A stretch of DNA of 64,000 bases from NCBI RefSeq assembly GCF_037201975.1, contig NZ_CP147520.1, forward strand, positions 5,208,001 to 5,272,000, read 5' to 3'. Every line of letters begins with the position of its first letter. Positions within the stretch are counted from its first letter, which is position 1. The position numbers were made by a program, and so were the translations under genes. The notes below the pieces were generated by a model. It ran no database searches, was not told where the DNA came from, and worked only from the letters and a program-made list of their open reading frames with translations. Shown here piece by piece: positions 32,984-40,883 of the stretch. This DNA is from Streptomyces sp. TG1A-60. Its GTDB lineage: Bacteria > Actinomycetota > Actinomycetes > Streptomycetales > Streptomycetaceae.

Positions 32984-34575
32984 AGGACGTCCTCCTCGGT
33001 CACCGGGTCCGGTGGTGGTACGGCGTCGGGTTCACCCGGTGGCCCGCCGTGCGTCCACGGGGTCTCCTCGGGGTCCGGCAGCTTGGCGCCGCCCCGCTGG
33101 TCGTGCTCGAAGAGTGTGAAGCAGAGCAGATCGCCCTTCTCGGGCACGGATCCCGCCTCCGGCTCTTTGCCCCGCCCCATCTTGTCCATGATCCGCAGCA
33201 CGAGGAGGCCTTCCTCCTCCTCGTACCCCACGAACTCCGCCGTCTGCGGCTTCCCGCCCAGCGAGCGGTACACCTTCGCGCGCTCCCCGAGATGCGGCCG
33301 GTCCCGCGTCCGTACGGTGACCAGCGGCCGTGGGCTGGGCCGCTTGCCCTCGCGGTACGCCATGACGACATCCGTGACCTCACCGGCGAACGCCTCCCCG
33401 GCCAGCCGTCGCCCGGCCATGACGAGCGGGTCGTCGAGGGCTTCCTGGGCGTCGAGCCGGGCCTGTTCGCGCTCCCGCGCGGCCAGTTTGTTCGCGGCGG
33501 TGACCGCGTCGTCGAGCCGGGGCTGCGGGGGCTCCCCGGCGACGATCCGGTCCCGGTGGCCGGTGAAGGACCAGCGGTCGCGGGTCCACCGGTCGGCCGC
33601 GTGGGCGCCCTCCGGCAGGGCGCGCAGCAGATCGAGGCCGTGCCAGACGGCGTCCCAGGTGGGCCGGGTGCGGCTCTCGACGAGGGCGCGGATCTCCCGC
33701 TCGGCGGCGGTCAGCGCACCGAACCGGTCGTCGGCCTCCAGGCCGTCCTCGGCGGCGGCCAGGGCGAGCCGTGCCCGGTCGTACCGCTCGACGGCCGGGG
33801 CCAGCAGCTCGTTGTCGAACGCCGGGTCGGTCGCGGGCCCGGAGGGCGGGCACAGCAGCTGGCCCTCGGCGTCCCGCGCCAGCTCGGCCCGCCGCGCCGC
33901 CGCCTCGCCCCGTTGCCCCTGCGGGGGGTCGATCCAGGCGAGCAGCGACCCCAGGTGCTGGTCCTCCACCCCGGACTGTCCGGTCGCCCAGTGCCGCGAC
34001 AACAGGTCGGTGAGCGCGAGCAGCAGGGAGGAGCCCGGCACCCGCGCGCGCTCCCCGAAGTGGGTGAGCCACCGCCCGAGCAACGGCACGCGCGGCGGCG
34101 CCGGGTGGGGCGCCTCCGGGTCCTGCTCGGCGGTGCGTCTGAACCGCATGGACCGGCCGAGGAGCCGTACGAAGTCGATGCCCGTCCGGCTCGGCACGAT
34201 CAACTGCGGGGCGTCCGCGCACAGTTCGACCTCGACCTTGGTGCGCTTGCCGGTCTCCGGGTCGGTTTCGTTGCGCTCGGCCGCCTCCACGACGTCGGCG
34301 TGGGCGTCGATGTACGGCAGGACGATGTCCGCCAGCTCGGCCAGGAACGCGAACCGCAGGTCGCGGTCCCGGGGCTGTGGCACCACCAGCAGCCGGGGGG
34401 CGTCCCGCTCGGTGCCGACGAGAGCGCCGAGCGGGGCGCCGGCCTCACCGGCGGTGGTGAGCGGCACGAAGACCAGCGGGCGGTCCGAGAGATGCCGGTG
34501 GCGGACGGTGGCGGCGGGCTGGGCGCGGCCCGTGCTGACGGCTTCGAGGCGGGCGAGGGTGGCGATCAGCGACAC
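32980..34575 (-). CDS. Unknown 531-aa partner of the nuclease-helicase operon
   Basis: I do not recognise a domain. The protein is soluble and has no signal. Its N-terminal third holds beta-rich blocks (F-V-P-L-T-T-A-G-E-A, R-F-A-F-L-A-E-L-A-D). The middle has an all-helical stretch (about 250-410) with L-A-A-R-E-R-E-Q-A-R, and the C-terminal 130 residues look like a small beta-barrel (R-P-L-V-T-V-R-T-R-D, G-L-L-V-L-R-I-M-D). GTG 34575 has GGAGGGG at good spacing, and a longer frame upstream is rejected because it overlaps the nuclease coding sequence. It overlaps the nuclease gene by 10 bp and the helicase gene by 4 bp, so all three are translated together. A DNA-binding or bridging subunit is a reasonable guess only. 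Confidence 0.78.
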   Translation of the reverse strand: MSLIATLARLEAVSTGRAQPAATVRHRHLSDRPLVFVPLTTAGEAGAPLGALVGTERDAPRLLVVPQPRDRDLRFAFLAELADIVLPYIDAHADVVEAAERNETDPETGKRTKVEVELCADAPQLIVPSRTGIDFVRLLGRSMRFRRTAEQDPEAPHPAPPRVPLLGRWLTHFGERARVPGSSLLLALTDLLSRHWATGQSGVEDQHLGSLLAWIDPPQGQRGEAAARRAELARDAEGQLLCPPSGPATDPAFDNELLAPAVERYDRARLALAAAEDGLEADDRFGALTAAEREIRALVESRTRPTWDAVWHGLDLLRALPEGAHAADRWTRDRWSFTGHRDRIVAGEPPQPRLDDAVTAANKLAAREREQARLDAQEALDDPLVMAGRRLAGEAFAGEVTDVVMAYREGKRPSPRPLVTVRTRDRPHLGERAKVYRSLGGKPQTAEFVGYEEEEGLLVLRIMDKMGRGKEPEAGSVPEKGDLLCFTLFEHDQRGGAKLPDPEETPWTHGGPPGEPDAVPPPDPVTEEDVL

Positions 34576-35783
34576 GGAGCCCCCTCCGGGACCGAACCGG
34601 GCAGCACGGCCGTGGTCTTCCGGCGCTCGACGGAGACTCCCAGCGCCTCCGCCCGCAGCTCCGCCGCCCTGCGCAGCGCAGCCACGGCGGGGTCGTCCGG
34701 GTCGCCGGCCCTGCCGTGAGCCGCCGCCAGGACGTCGTCGACCGTCGTGAGGCCGCCCAGCTCCGCCCGGGTGGCCCGGCCCAGGGACGTCACCGCGCCC
34801 TCCGTGCGGGAGCGGGCCCGGCAGTGGAAGGCCAGCTCGCAGGCGGCGAGGCACTCCGGGGCGTAGCTGGCGGGCAGCGCCTCGACGGCGGTCGTCAGCT
34901 CCTCCTGGGGGAGGGCGGGGGCGAAACAGGCGTTCTCGGGGAGGGCGTCCGCGATCTCCTCGATGCGCGTCAGCCGGGCCAACTGGCGGCGGGTGACCGC
35001 CCGCTGCTTGCGGACGTCCAGCGCGGCGGCCGTCGGCAGGTTGGTGAAGTCCTTGGGGCAGACCAGCAACACCCGGTGGCGGACCTCGGGGACGGGGGTG
35101 ATCCGGGCGGCGACCTCCTCCAGCGCCAGTACGTAGACCGCGGACTGGCGGGCCGCCGCGCCCACCTTCGCCGGGTCCGCGGAACCGTCCAGCATCGGGA
35201 AGGACTTGATCTCGACGACCGACCAGGTGCCGTCCGGGTGGACCACCACCGCGTCCGGCTCCAGGAAGGCGGGGGAGCCCGCGACGTCGAGCGCGAGCAT
35301 GGGGTGGTCGAGCAGTGCCCAGCCGCCGGCGTCCGTGGCCTCGCGCAGCGCCAGCGCCGTACGGGCGGCGCGGCCCTCGGGGCCGACGGCGGCGAGGTCG
35401 GGGACCGAGGCCGCGACCGGCGGCTCGGCGCCGGGGTCCAGTCTCTCGTGCGCCAGCCGCAGCAGCACCGCGCCGCCGTCCGCCTTGACCCGGGCCTCGA
35501 AGGCGTTGCCCCGCATGAAGGCGAACTGGGACTGGCCGAAGGCGGAGGGCGAGCCGAGGGCGTCCGCCAGTACCGCCTTGTTCACACCCGCGCCGTCCAG
35601 CAGCGCGCGGCGCTCGCAGCCCGGGTTGGCCGCGAGCGCGGCCAGGGCGCGCGCGTCCAGCGCCTTGGGTGGGACCTCGGGTCCGCGCAGCTCAGCGAGC
35701 CGCTGCCGGAGCGCCGTCCCCCGCGTCCGAGGGGCTGGCACCCGGCTCGGGTTCGATGATCCGCTGCCGTGGAATTCGCTCAC
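34566..35783 (-). CDS. RecB/Cas4-family PD-(D/E)XK nuclease with probable Fe-S cluster
   Basis: A 405-residue nuclease. Catalytic residues are D177 (E-P-D-A-V) and E191-I-K193 (V-V-E-I-K), with an upstream G-N-A-F-E motif near 92 and Q213-S-A-V-Y217, the QxxxY motif of the RecB family. Four cysteines are placed as in Cas4, AddB and Dna2: C56 (G-C-E-R-R), C311, C315 and C321 (E-C-L-A-A-C-E-L-A-F-H-C), enough for a 4Fe-4S staple. GTG 35783 is the likely start. It overlaps the PAP2 gene by 92 bp on the same strand, and a later start would remove conserved sequence. First of three coupled genes with a 531-aa unknown and an SF1 helicase. Confidence 0.85.
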   Translation of the reverse strand: MSEFHGSGSSNPSRVPAPRTRGTALRQRLAELRGPEVPPKALDARALAALAANPGCERRALLDGAGVNKAVLADALGSPSAFGQSQFAFMRGNAFEARVKADGGAVLLRLAHERLDPGAEPPVAASVPDLAAVGPEGRAARTALALREATDAGGWALLDHPMLALDVAGSPAFLEPDAVVVHPDGTWSVVEIKSFPMLDGSADPAKVGAAARQSAVYVLALEEVAARITPVPEVRHRVLLVCPKDFTNLPTAAALDVRKQRAVTRRQLARLTRIEEIADALPENACFAPALPQEELTTAVEALPASYAPECLAACELAFHCRARSRTEGAVTSLGRATRAELGGLTTVDDVLAAAHGRAGDPDDPAVAALRRAAELRAEALGVSVERRKTTAVLPGSVPEGAPCR

Positions 35784-36795
35784 CCGGGGAAGTCTGGCAT
35801 CCGCCACCGACAACGGGGGAAACCGAGCCGCGTGAGGCGACCGCGCCGGAAGTGACGGGCTCCTCGACGCGCCCCCGCTCCCACCCCTTGACGCGCCCCC
35901 GCTCCCACCCCTCGACGGCCGCCCGCCCACCGCCGTCGACCCTGTCACCGGCACCGCCGTCGAACCGGCCTTCGGCCGCCGTCGCGAGGCCGGGTGCGAA
36001 CCGGCACCGGTCCACGATCCGCAGCACCGGCGGTGTCAGCAGCAGGCCCGCGCCCATCACCGCGGCGCCCGCGACCGCGTCGAGGAAGTAGTGGTTGGCG
36101 GTGCCCATCACCACGACCGTGGTGATCAGCGGATACGCGACGGCCGCCGTCCTCACGAGGCGTGAGCCGCCGCCGAAGCGCCACAGGATCACACCGCACC
36201 ACAGTGCCCAGCCCACGTGCAGGCTCGGCATCGCCGCGTACTGGTTCGTCATGCCGCCCAGGCCCCGGGGTGCGCTGGCCTCGCCGCCCCACCAGCCCCA
36301 CGAGCTGTAGTGGGCCATGGTGTCGACGAATCCGTGCGACGGGTCGAGCAGGCGGGGCGGGCAGGTGGGGAGGAGGGTGAAGCCGATCAGGCCGATGAAG
36401 GTGGAGGTCATCAGCCAGGTGCGGGCCGCGCGGTAGCGCACGGTGTGCGACCTGAAGAGCCACACCAGGAGCACCGGTGTGACCAGGTAGTGCAGCGACG
36501 CGTACCAGAAGTCGGCGGGGACGCCGATCCAGGGCTCACGGGTGAACAGGCGGTTCAGCGGGTGCTCGGCGTTGAGCCAGAGGGCCTTCTCGATCCGCAG
36601 GATCGCCAGGCCGTGATCGACGGCGCCGGAGGTGTCACCGCGGGCGAGCAGCCGCCCGGCCGAGTACGCCCCGTACACCAGCAGGACCAGCGGCAGCTCG
36701 GCCCACCAGCGGAGCCGGGTGCTCGGCGCCGCCTCGGTAACCGGTGCGCCGGTGTCTCTGGTAGCCGGTGCTTCGGTCGCCTCGGTCTGCGGCAT
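35692..36795 (-). CDS. PAP2-family membrane phosphatase
   Basis: A 367-residue integral membrane protein with about six membrane segments (from residue 30 to 258). PAP2 signature pieces are S-L-H-V-G-W-A-L (catalytic His region) and A-N-H-Y-F-L-D-A-V-A-G. Such proteins remove phosphate from lipid pyrophosphates or transfer phospho-headgroups (inositol phosphorylceramide synthase-like); which applies here is not visible. After residue 260 comes a low-complexity cytoplasmic tail including G-W-E-R-G-R-V-K/E twice, encoded by a 24-bp DNA repeat. The last 92 bp overlap the nuclease start. The tail looks like a recent extension past an older stop. Confidence 0.82.
   Translation of the reverse strand: MPQTEATEAPATRDTGAPVTEAAPSTRLRWWAELPLVLLVYGAYSAGRLLARGDTSGAVDHGLAILRIEKALWLNAEHPLNRLFTREPWIGVPADFWYASLHYLVTPVLLVWLFRSHTVRYRAARTWLMTSTFIGLIGFTLLPTCPPRLLDPSHGFVDTMAHYSSWGWWGGEASAPRGLGGMTNQYAAMPSLHVGWALWCGVILWRFGGGSRLVRTAAVAYPLITTVVVMGTANHYFLDAVAGAAVMGAGLLLTPPVLRIVDRCRFAPGLATAAEGRFDGGAGDRVDGGGRAAVEGWERGRVKGWERGRVEEPVTSGAVASRGSVSPVVGGGCQTSPGERIPRQRIIEPEPGASPSDAGDGAPAAAR
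35866..35913. repeat. 24-bp tandem duplication in the PAP2 tail
   Basis: The unit at 35866-35889 is repeated with one change at 35890-35913 (starts GACGCGCCCCCGCTCCCACC). On the minus strand each unit encodes one G-W-E-R-G-R-V-K/E repeat. Confidence 0.8.
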
Positions 36796-36986
36796 CCGAA
36801 CGTCCTCCCCCGTCTCCGCGTGTGTCGGTGTTCAACTGTGTGTCGCTCAGGTGTGGCCCTTGTGCGGGACGCTGTCCAAGACGCAGAGATCGCCTCTCGG
36901 GTTGCCCTCCCACAGCGTGAGCGATGATGGACACATCCGCCTCGCAATTCTCCCTTCTCCCAGAAGGTGATCCGGAAAGGCTTCCC

Positions 36987-37583
36987 ATGGCACCGCGCAT
37001 TCTGCTGGCCCGGCACGGACAGACGGAATGGTCCCTGCTCGGGAAGCACACCGGCAGGACCGACATCCCCCTTCTCGACGAGGGCAGGCGCGGCGCCAAG
37101 CTCCTCGGGGAGCGCCTGCACCGGGCGCCCCTGGACGGGTTGTCCGGTGTCGACGTCCGGACGAGTCCGCTCAGGCGCGCGCGTGAGACCTGTGAACTGG
37201 CCGGCTTCGGGGAGCGGGCCACCGCGTGGGACACGCTCATGGAGGTGGACTACGGCGCGTACGAAGGGCTCACCCCCGCCGAGATCCAGGCCTTCCGGCC
37301 CGGCTGGCTCATGTGGCGCGACGGCGTCCCCGACGGGGAGACCCTTGAGCAGCTCTCCGCGCGCGCGGACGAGGTGGTCGCGTGGGCGCGGGGCGGGGAC
37401 CGCGATGTGCTCGTCTTCGCCCACGGCCACATCCTGCGGTCCATAGCCGCGCGCTGGCTGGGCCTCGGCCTCGACTTCGCCGCCCGCGTCCGCCTCAGCC
37501 CGACGTCCCTGTCGGTCCTCGGCTGGGCCTACGGTGAGCCGGCGATCGAGTCCTGGAACGACACGGGGCACTTGGCGGGCTAG
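36987..37583 (+). CDS. Histidine phosphatase family protein
   Basis: A 198-residue cytoplasmic phosphoglycerate-mutase-like phosphatase. The RHG motif is L-A-R-H-G-Q-T-E-W at the N-terminus, the second active Arg lies in R-T-S-P-L-R-R-A-R, the acid/base Glu in E-V-D-Y-G-A-Y-E-G and the second His in F-A-H-G-H. That set fits the broad-specificity acid phosphatase/CobC-like group. ATG 36987 has GGAAAGG seven bases upstream and places the RHG motif at residue 8, as usual. It diverges from the PAP2 gene and is followed by mini-element B, which begins 11 bp after the stop. Confidence 0.9.
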   Translation: MAPRILLARHGQTEWSLLGKHTGRTDIPLLDEGRRGAKLLGERLHRAPLDGLSGVDVRTSPLRRARETCELAGFGERATAWDTLMEVDYGAYEGLTPAEIQAFRPGWLMWRDGVPDGETLEQLSARADEVVAWARGGDRDVLVFAHGHILRSIAARWLGLGLDFAARVRLSPTSLSVLGWAYGEPAIESWNDTGHLAG

Positions 37584-37594
37584 GCGTTCTGTCG

Positions 37595-37768
37595 GGCGTG
37601 CTTCGAAGGTCCCGTCCGGCTCGCGGCGTCTGGCACGGCACCGCGCCGGAGTGGTCGGGACCGCCCGCGTACGCGCCCGGGACGCGGGCGCCCCTCCGCC
37701 GTGCGACGCACCGCACGGGACGCCGCGAGCCCCGCCCCGGGCGGACGACGCCACTTTCGAAGCACGCC
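37595..37768. mobile_element. Mini-element B, copy 2 (MITE-like, 174 bp)
   Basis: Ends GGCGTGCTTCGAAGGT and ACTTTCGAAGCACGCC, with high similarity throughout to the 172-bp copy at 15361-15532. Its flanks are GTCG and CTGG, so the CTAG signature has decayed here. It lies between the convergent ends of the histidine phosphatase and the HTH/repeat regulator genes. A weak resemblance to the start of mini-element A follows at 37773-37796. Confidence 0.7.
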
Positions 37769-37853
37769 CTGGAGGCCGTTCTGAAAGTCCTGTGCCGCCC
37801 CGGTGGCACGACTGCCCGCGGCCGGGACGGGTGTCAGCGGCTGTGGCGAGCCG

Positions 37854-39362
37854 CTATGCCGACCGCGTGGCCCCCGCGTGCCGCTCCAGGAACGCCGACA
37901 CCCCCGAAGCCCGCCGGTGCGGCAGCAGCACGCGCGCGGTCCCGGCGAGCATCTGCTGGACACGGGAGGACTGGACCTCGTCGAGGAGGTCGAGGACCCG
38001 CGTGCCGGCCGCCGTGGCCTCGTCGGGGCGCCCCCCGCGCGCGAGGTCGTCGGCGAGCTCGGCGGTGTAGAGCGCGATGTTGCGGGTGAAGTGCGGATTC
38101 TGGAGACCGGCCGCGCGGCGGGCGTGCCGGGCCGCGCGGGGCCAGTCGCCCAGCGTGGACCAGCACTGCGCCTCCAGGCCCTCCAGTTCGGCCTCCCCGT
38201 AGAAGCTCATCCACTCGGGGTCCGCGTCGCGGGCCCCGCGCGCGTACAGGGCCTGCGCGCGGGCGAGCGCCTGCTCGCAGCCGGTGCGGTCGGCGAGCCC
38301 CGCCCAGCCGCCCGCCTCCCGCAGGGCCAGCAGGGACATCAGCCGTGGCGAGCCCAGCGGCCGGGCGACCCGCTGGGCCGCCTGCGCGGCCCGTACCGCC
38401 TCGCGCGGCCGGCCCGCGTCGCGCGCGAGGAAGGCCGTGTTGCAGAACGCGTGCGCCTCCAGGCCCGGGTCCGCCGACGTCCGGGCCGTGGCCAGCGCCT
38501 CCGCGTAGTGCGAGCGGGCGTCGTCGAACCGCCCCGAGTCATGGGCCAGCCAGCCCACGGAGACGGCCAGCTCCCCCGCGCCCGCGTACAGGCGGTCGGA
38601 GGTGGACTGCCGGGTGGCGCCCGCGTCGAGCAGCGCGTACGCCGCCCGCAGCGGCGCCGAGGCCCTGCGGTACAGCCCGTCCGCGCCGTGCCGGTCGTCG
38701 AGCAGCCGGATCCTGCGTACGGCCGCTTCGAGGGCCCCCGCCTCCCCCGTGCCCGCGCGGTGGACGGTACGGCCCGAGGCCGAGGCCGTGCCCGCCAGGG
38801 CGAACGGGCCGAGCGAGGCCGCCACCGCGGCGGTACCTCCGGTCATGAACGCGCGACGTTGCACGTCGCTCTCCTCGTGGTTCTGGTACGTGTGCCGCGT
38901 GCCCGGCCGGCCGGGCACGCGGTCCGTGCCGCCTCGCGGGTCCTGCGTGTCGTACGTCTCTTGAGTGTCATACCGCTCGTACGCCCCCTGCGTCCCACCC
39001 CTCGTCCCGTGCGAGGAGTGCGAGCGGCTCTTGTCGTGAGAGGAGGGCGCCTCCTCGGCGGGACGCGCCCTCCGGCCACGTACCTCCGCGCGGGGCGCGA
39101 ACCCCAGGTCGGTCAGGGTCCGGCCGGGGAACATATGCAGGAACACCCGTTCGTACGCGTAGTTGGGGCAGCGGATCTCGCCCGCCTCGACCCGCCCGAC
39201 GTACCGCGCGTCACAGCTCACCCGCTCGCCGATCTCCCGCGCGGCCCGCCGTACCGCGGCGGCGAACTCGCCGGGTGAGCGCTTCCCGCGCAGCTGCCGG
39301 AAGGCGAGGTTCGGCCGCTGCGGACGGGGGGACTGGGATGAGGTCACCGATGACGACGCCAT
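37854..39362 (-). CDS. HTH regulator with internal hydrophobic segment and TPR-like repeats
   Basis: A 502-residue protein. An N-terminal XRE-like HTH (about 20-85: E-F-A-A-A-V-R-R-A-A-R-E-I-G, Y-V-G-R-V-E-A-G-E) is followed by a charged linker with repeated D-T-Q motifs. Next comes R-R-A-F-M-T-G-G-T-A-A-V, a Tat-signal-like segment in the middle of the protein, and then a long helical TPR-type domain (about 230-490) rich in Ala/Leu/Arg. The layout matches a Streptomyces family often labelled Tat pathway signal protein, although the segment is internal. Relatives of this HTH-plus-repeat design act in development or antibiotic control. The ATG at 39362 has a GA-rich site upstream. Membrane attachment is uncertain. 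Confidence 0.8.
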   Translation of the reverse strand: MASSSVTSSQSPRPQRPNLAFRQLRGKRSPGEFAAAVRRAAREIGERVSCDARYVGRVEAGEIRCPNYAYERVFLHMFPGRTLTDLGFAPRAEVRGRRARPAEEAPSSHDKSRSHSSHGTRGGTQGAYERYDTQETYDTQDPRGGTDRVPGRPGTRHTYQNHEESDVQRRAFMTGGTAAVAASLGPFALAGTASASGRTVHRAGTGEAGALEAAVRRIRLLDDRHGADGLYRRASAPLRAAYALLDAGATRQSTSDRLYAGAGELAVSVGWLAHDSGRFDDARSHYAEALATARTSADPGLEAHAFCNTAFLARDAGRPREAVRAAQAAQRVARPLGSPRLMSLLALREAGGWAGLADRTGCEQALARAQALYARGARDADPEWMSFYGEAELEGLEAQCWSTLGDWPRAARHARRAAGLQNPHFTRNIALYTAELADDLARGGRPDEATAAGTRVLDLLDEVQSSRVQQMLAGTARVLLPHRRASGVSAFLERHAGATRSA

Positions 39363-39761
39363 GGCCGGGCCCTCTCTCGCGAACCGTCGGACCGTGCCGG
39401 ATTCAGGAGGACTCGTGTGCGTGCTGCACGGTTGGATCCCCTGTGTCCGGCGGGGCAAGAACGTACCCGCCCCGTCGGTGCCCCCACGCGAGGTTTGGCT
39501 ACAAACCGGATATCTCATCCTTGATCTGCCATGAACCGCCATCCTTTGCGGCGCGGTTTCGCCGTAGCCGTTGACACACCGGCGCGTTGGGCGAAGTGGA
39601 GTTCGGCCCGGGGGGTGGGATGGGCCGGTGTGCGGGCCCGGTCGCCGGAGGGTTGTGGTGCTTCGGCGGCTGCGGGTTCGTCGTGGTGGATCGCGCGGTT
39701 CCCCGCGCCCCTTCAGGGCGCCCTTGGCGCCCGGCGTGCCCCCGCACCCGATAATGGCTGA
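39363..39761. other. Divergent intergenic region
   Basis: About 400 bases between the HTH/repeat regulator (leftward) and the spermidine-synthase-like gene (rightward). The part near 39490-39560 is relatively AT-rich and probably holds a promoter. The abundant Streptomyces repeat lies at 39692-39717. No further gene is supported. Confidence 0.5.
39692..39717. repeat. Abundant Streptomyces GCGCGGTTCCCCGCGCCCC repeat
   Basis: Inverted-orientation copy of the repeat found twice at 20645-20693, here about 45 bp upstream of the spermidine-synthase-like gene. Confidence 0.7.
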
Positions 39762-40634
39762 ATGGGCAGGTCGAAGAAGGGGCAGGGGCGGCGGGGGCAG
39801 GGGGCCGACGCCATGGTCGAGGCGGTCGACGGCGGGCTCGCGGAGCTGGTGCCGGACCGGGACCGGGCGCGGGCGTGGACCCTGCTCGTCGACGGGGCGC
39901 CGCAGTCGCATGTCGACCTCGATGATCCGGCGTATCTCTCCTTCGAGTACCAGCGCAGGCTCGGGCATGTCGTCGACCTCGTCGCCCCGCCCGGCCGGCC
40001 CGTGCACGCCGTGCACCTCGGCGGTGGCGCGTTCACCCTCGCCCGGTACGTCGCCGCCACGCGGCCCCGGTCCACCCAGCAGGTCGTCGAACGGGACGCC
40101 GCGCTCGTCCAACTGGTCCGGCGAGAGCTGCCGTTGGACCCGAACGCGCGGATACGCGTGCGGTCGACGGACGCGCGCGAGGGCCTGGCCAAGGTGCCGG
40201 ACGGGTGGGCGGACCTGGTGGTCGCGGACGTGTTCAGTGCGGCGCGCACCCCGGCGCACCTGACGTCGACGGAGTTCCTCACGGACGTACGGCGGGTGGT
40301 GAAGCCCGGCGGACTCTACGCCGCCAACCTCGCCGACGGCCCGCCGCTCGCCCATCTGCGCGGCCAGATCGCCACCGCCGCCGTCGTCTTCCCGGAGCTG
40401 GCGCTGGTCGCCGACCCGACCGTGCTGCGGGGCAGGCGATTCGGCAACGCGGTCCTCGTCGCCTCCGACCGGCCGCTGCCCGTCGCCGAACTGACCCGCC
40501 GCGCCGCCTCCGACCCGCACCCCGGCCGCGTCGAGGACGGCAGGGCGCTCACCGACTTCACGGGCGGCGCGGCGCCGGTCGCGGACGCGGCGGCGGTGGC
40601 CTCACCCGCGCCGCCGCCCTCGGCGTTCCACTGA
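39762..40634 (+). CDS. Spermidine-synthase-like methyltransferase-fold protein
   Basis: A 290-residue soluble protein with the polyamine-synthase Rossmann fold. Blocks: Q-S-H-V-D-L-D-D-P, Y-L-S-F-E-Y-Q-R, A-V-H-L-G-G-G-A-F-T (nucleotide-binding glycine loop), V-V-E-R-D (acidic residue after strand 2), D-A-R-E-G-L and D-L-V-V-A-D-V-F-S. In true spermidine synthases the region around the last Asp binds the amine; here it reads V-A-D-V-F, so amine specificity is unclear. A Lys/Gly-rich leader (1-17) precedes the fold. The ATG at 39762 has no strong Shine-Dalgarno; M at residue 18 is an alternative. Many Streptomyces have such orphan homologues of unknown role. Confidence 0.83.
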   Translation: MGRSKKGQGRRGQGADAMVEAVDGGLAELVPDRDRARAWTLLVDGAPQSHVDLDDPAYLSFEYQRRLGHVVDLVAPPGRPVHAVHLGGGAFTLARYVAATRPRSTQQVVERDAALVQLVRRELPLDPNARIRVRSTDAREGLAKVPDGWADLVVADVFSAARTPAHLTSTEFLTDVRRVVKPGGLYAANLADGPPLAHLRGQIATAAVVFPELALVADPTVLRGRRFGNAVLVASDRPLPVAELTRRAASDPHPGRVEDGRALTDFTGGAAPVADAAAVASPAPPPSAFH

Positions 40635-40883
40635 CCCCCGGGCGGGCGGCGGTCGGGCGGTCACCGTCACGAGTTCCGCCGGCTCGCCGGGTCGACCGGC
40701 GGTGACGTACGCCTCGGGTCGTCGATGCCGGGCGGCACCGGGGTGCGGATGTGGATCCGACCGGCCGGTGAGGACGGGCGGGCGACCGCACGGAGGGGGC
40801 ACCGGGGGGCGGTGCGGCGGCGCGGACCCGCCGGGTTGATCTCGGCCTTCAGGTGGTCGTGGTCGGCGCCTTCGAGCGTCAAC

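Noticed and set aside
31661..34750. A 1029-residue plus-strand frame opposite the helicase operon
   Set aside because: Composition is that of an antisense GC-rich shadow; the minus-strand genes carry clear motifs and overlapping starts.
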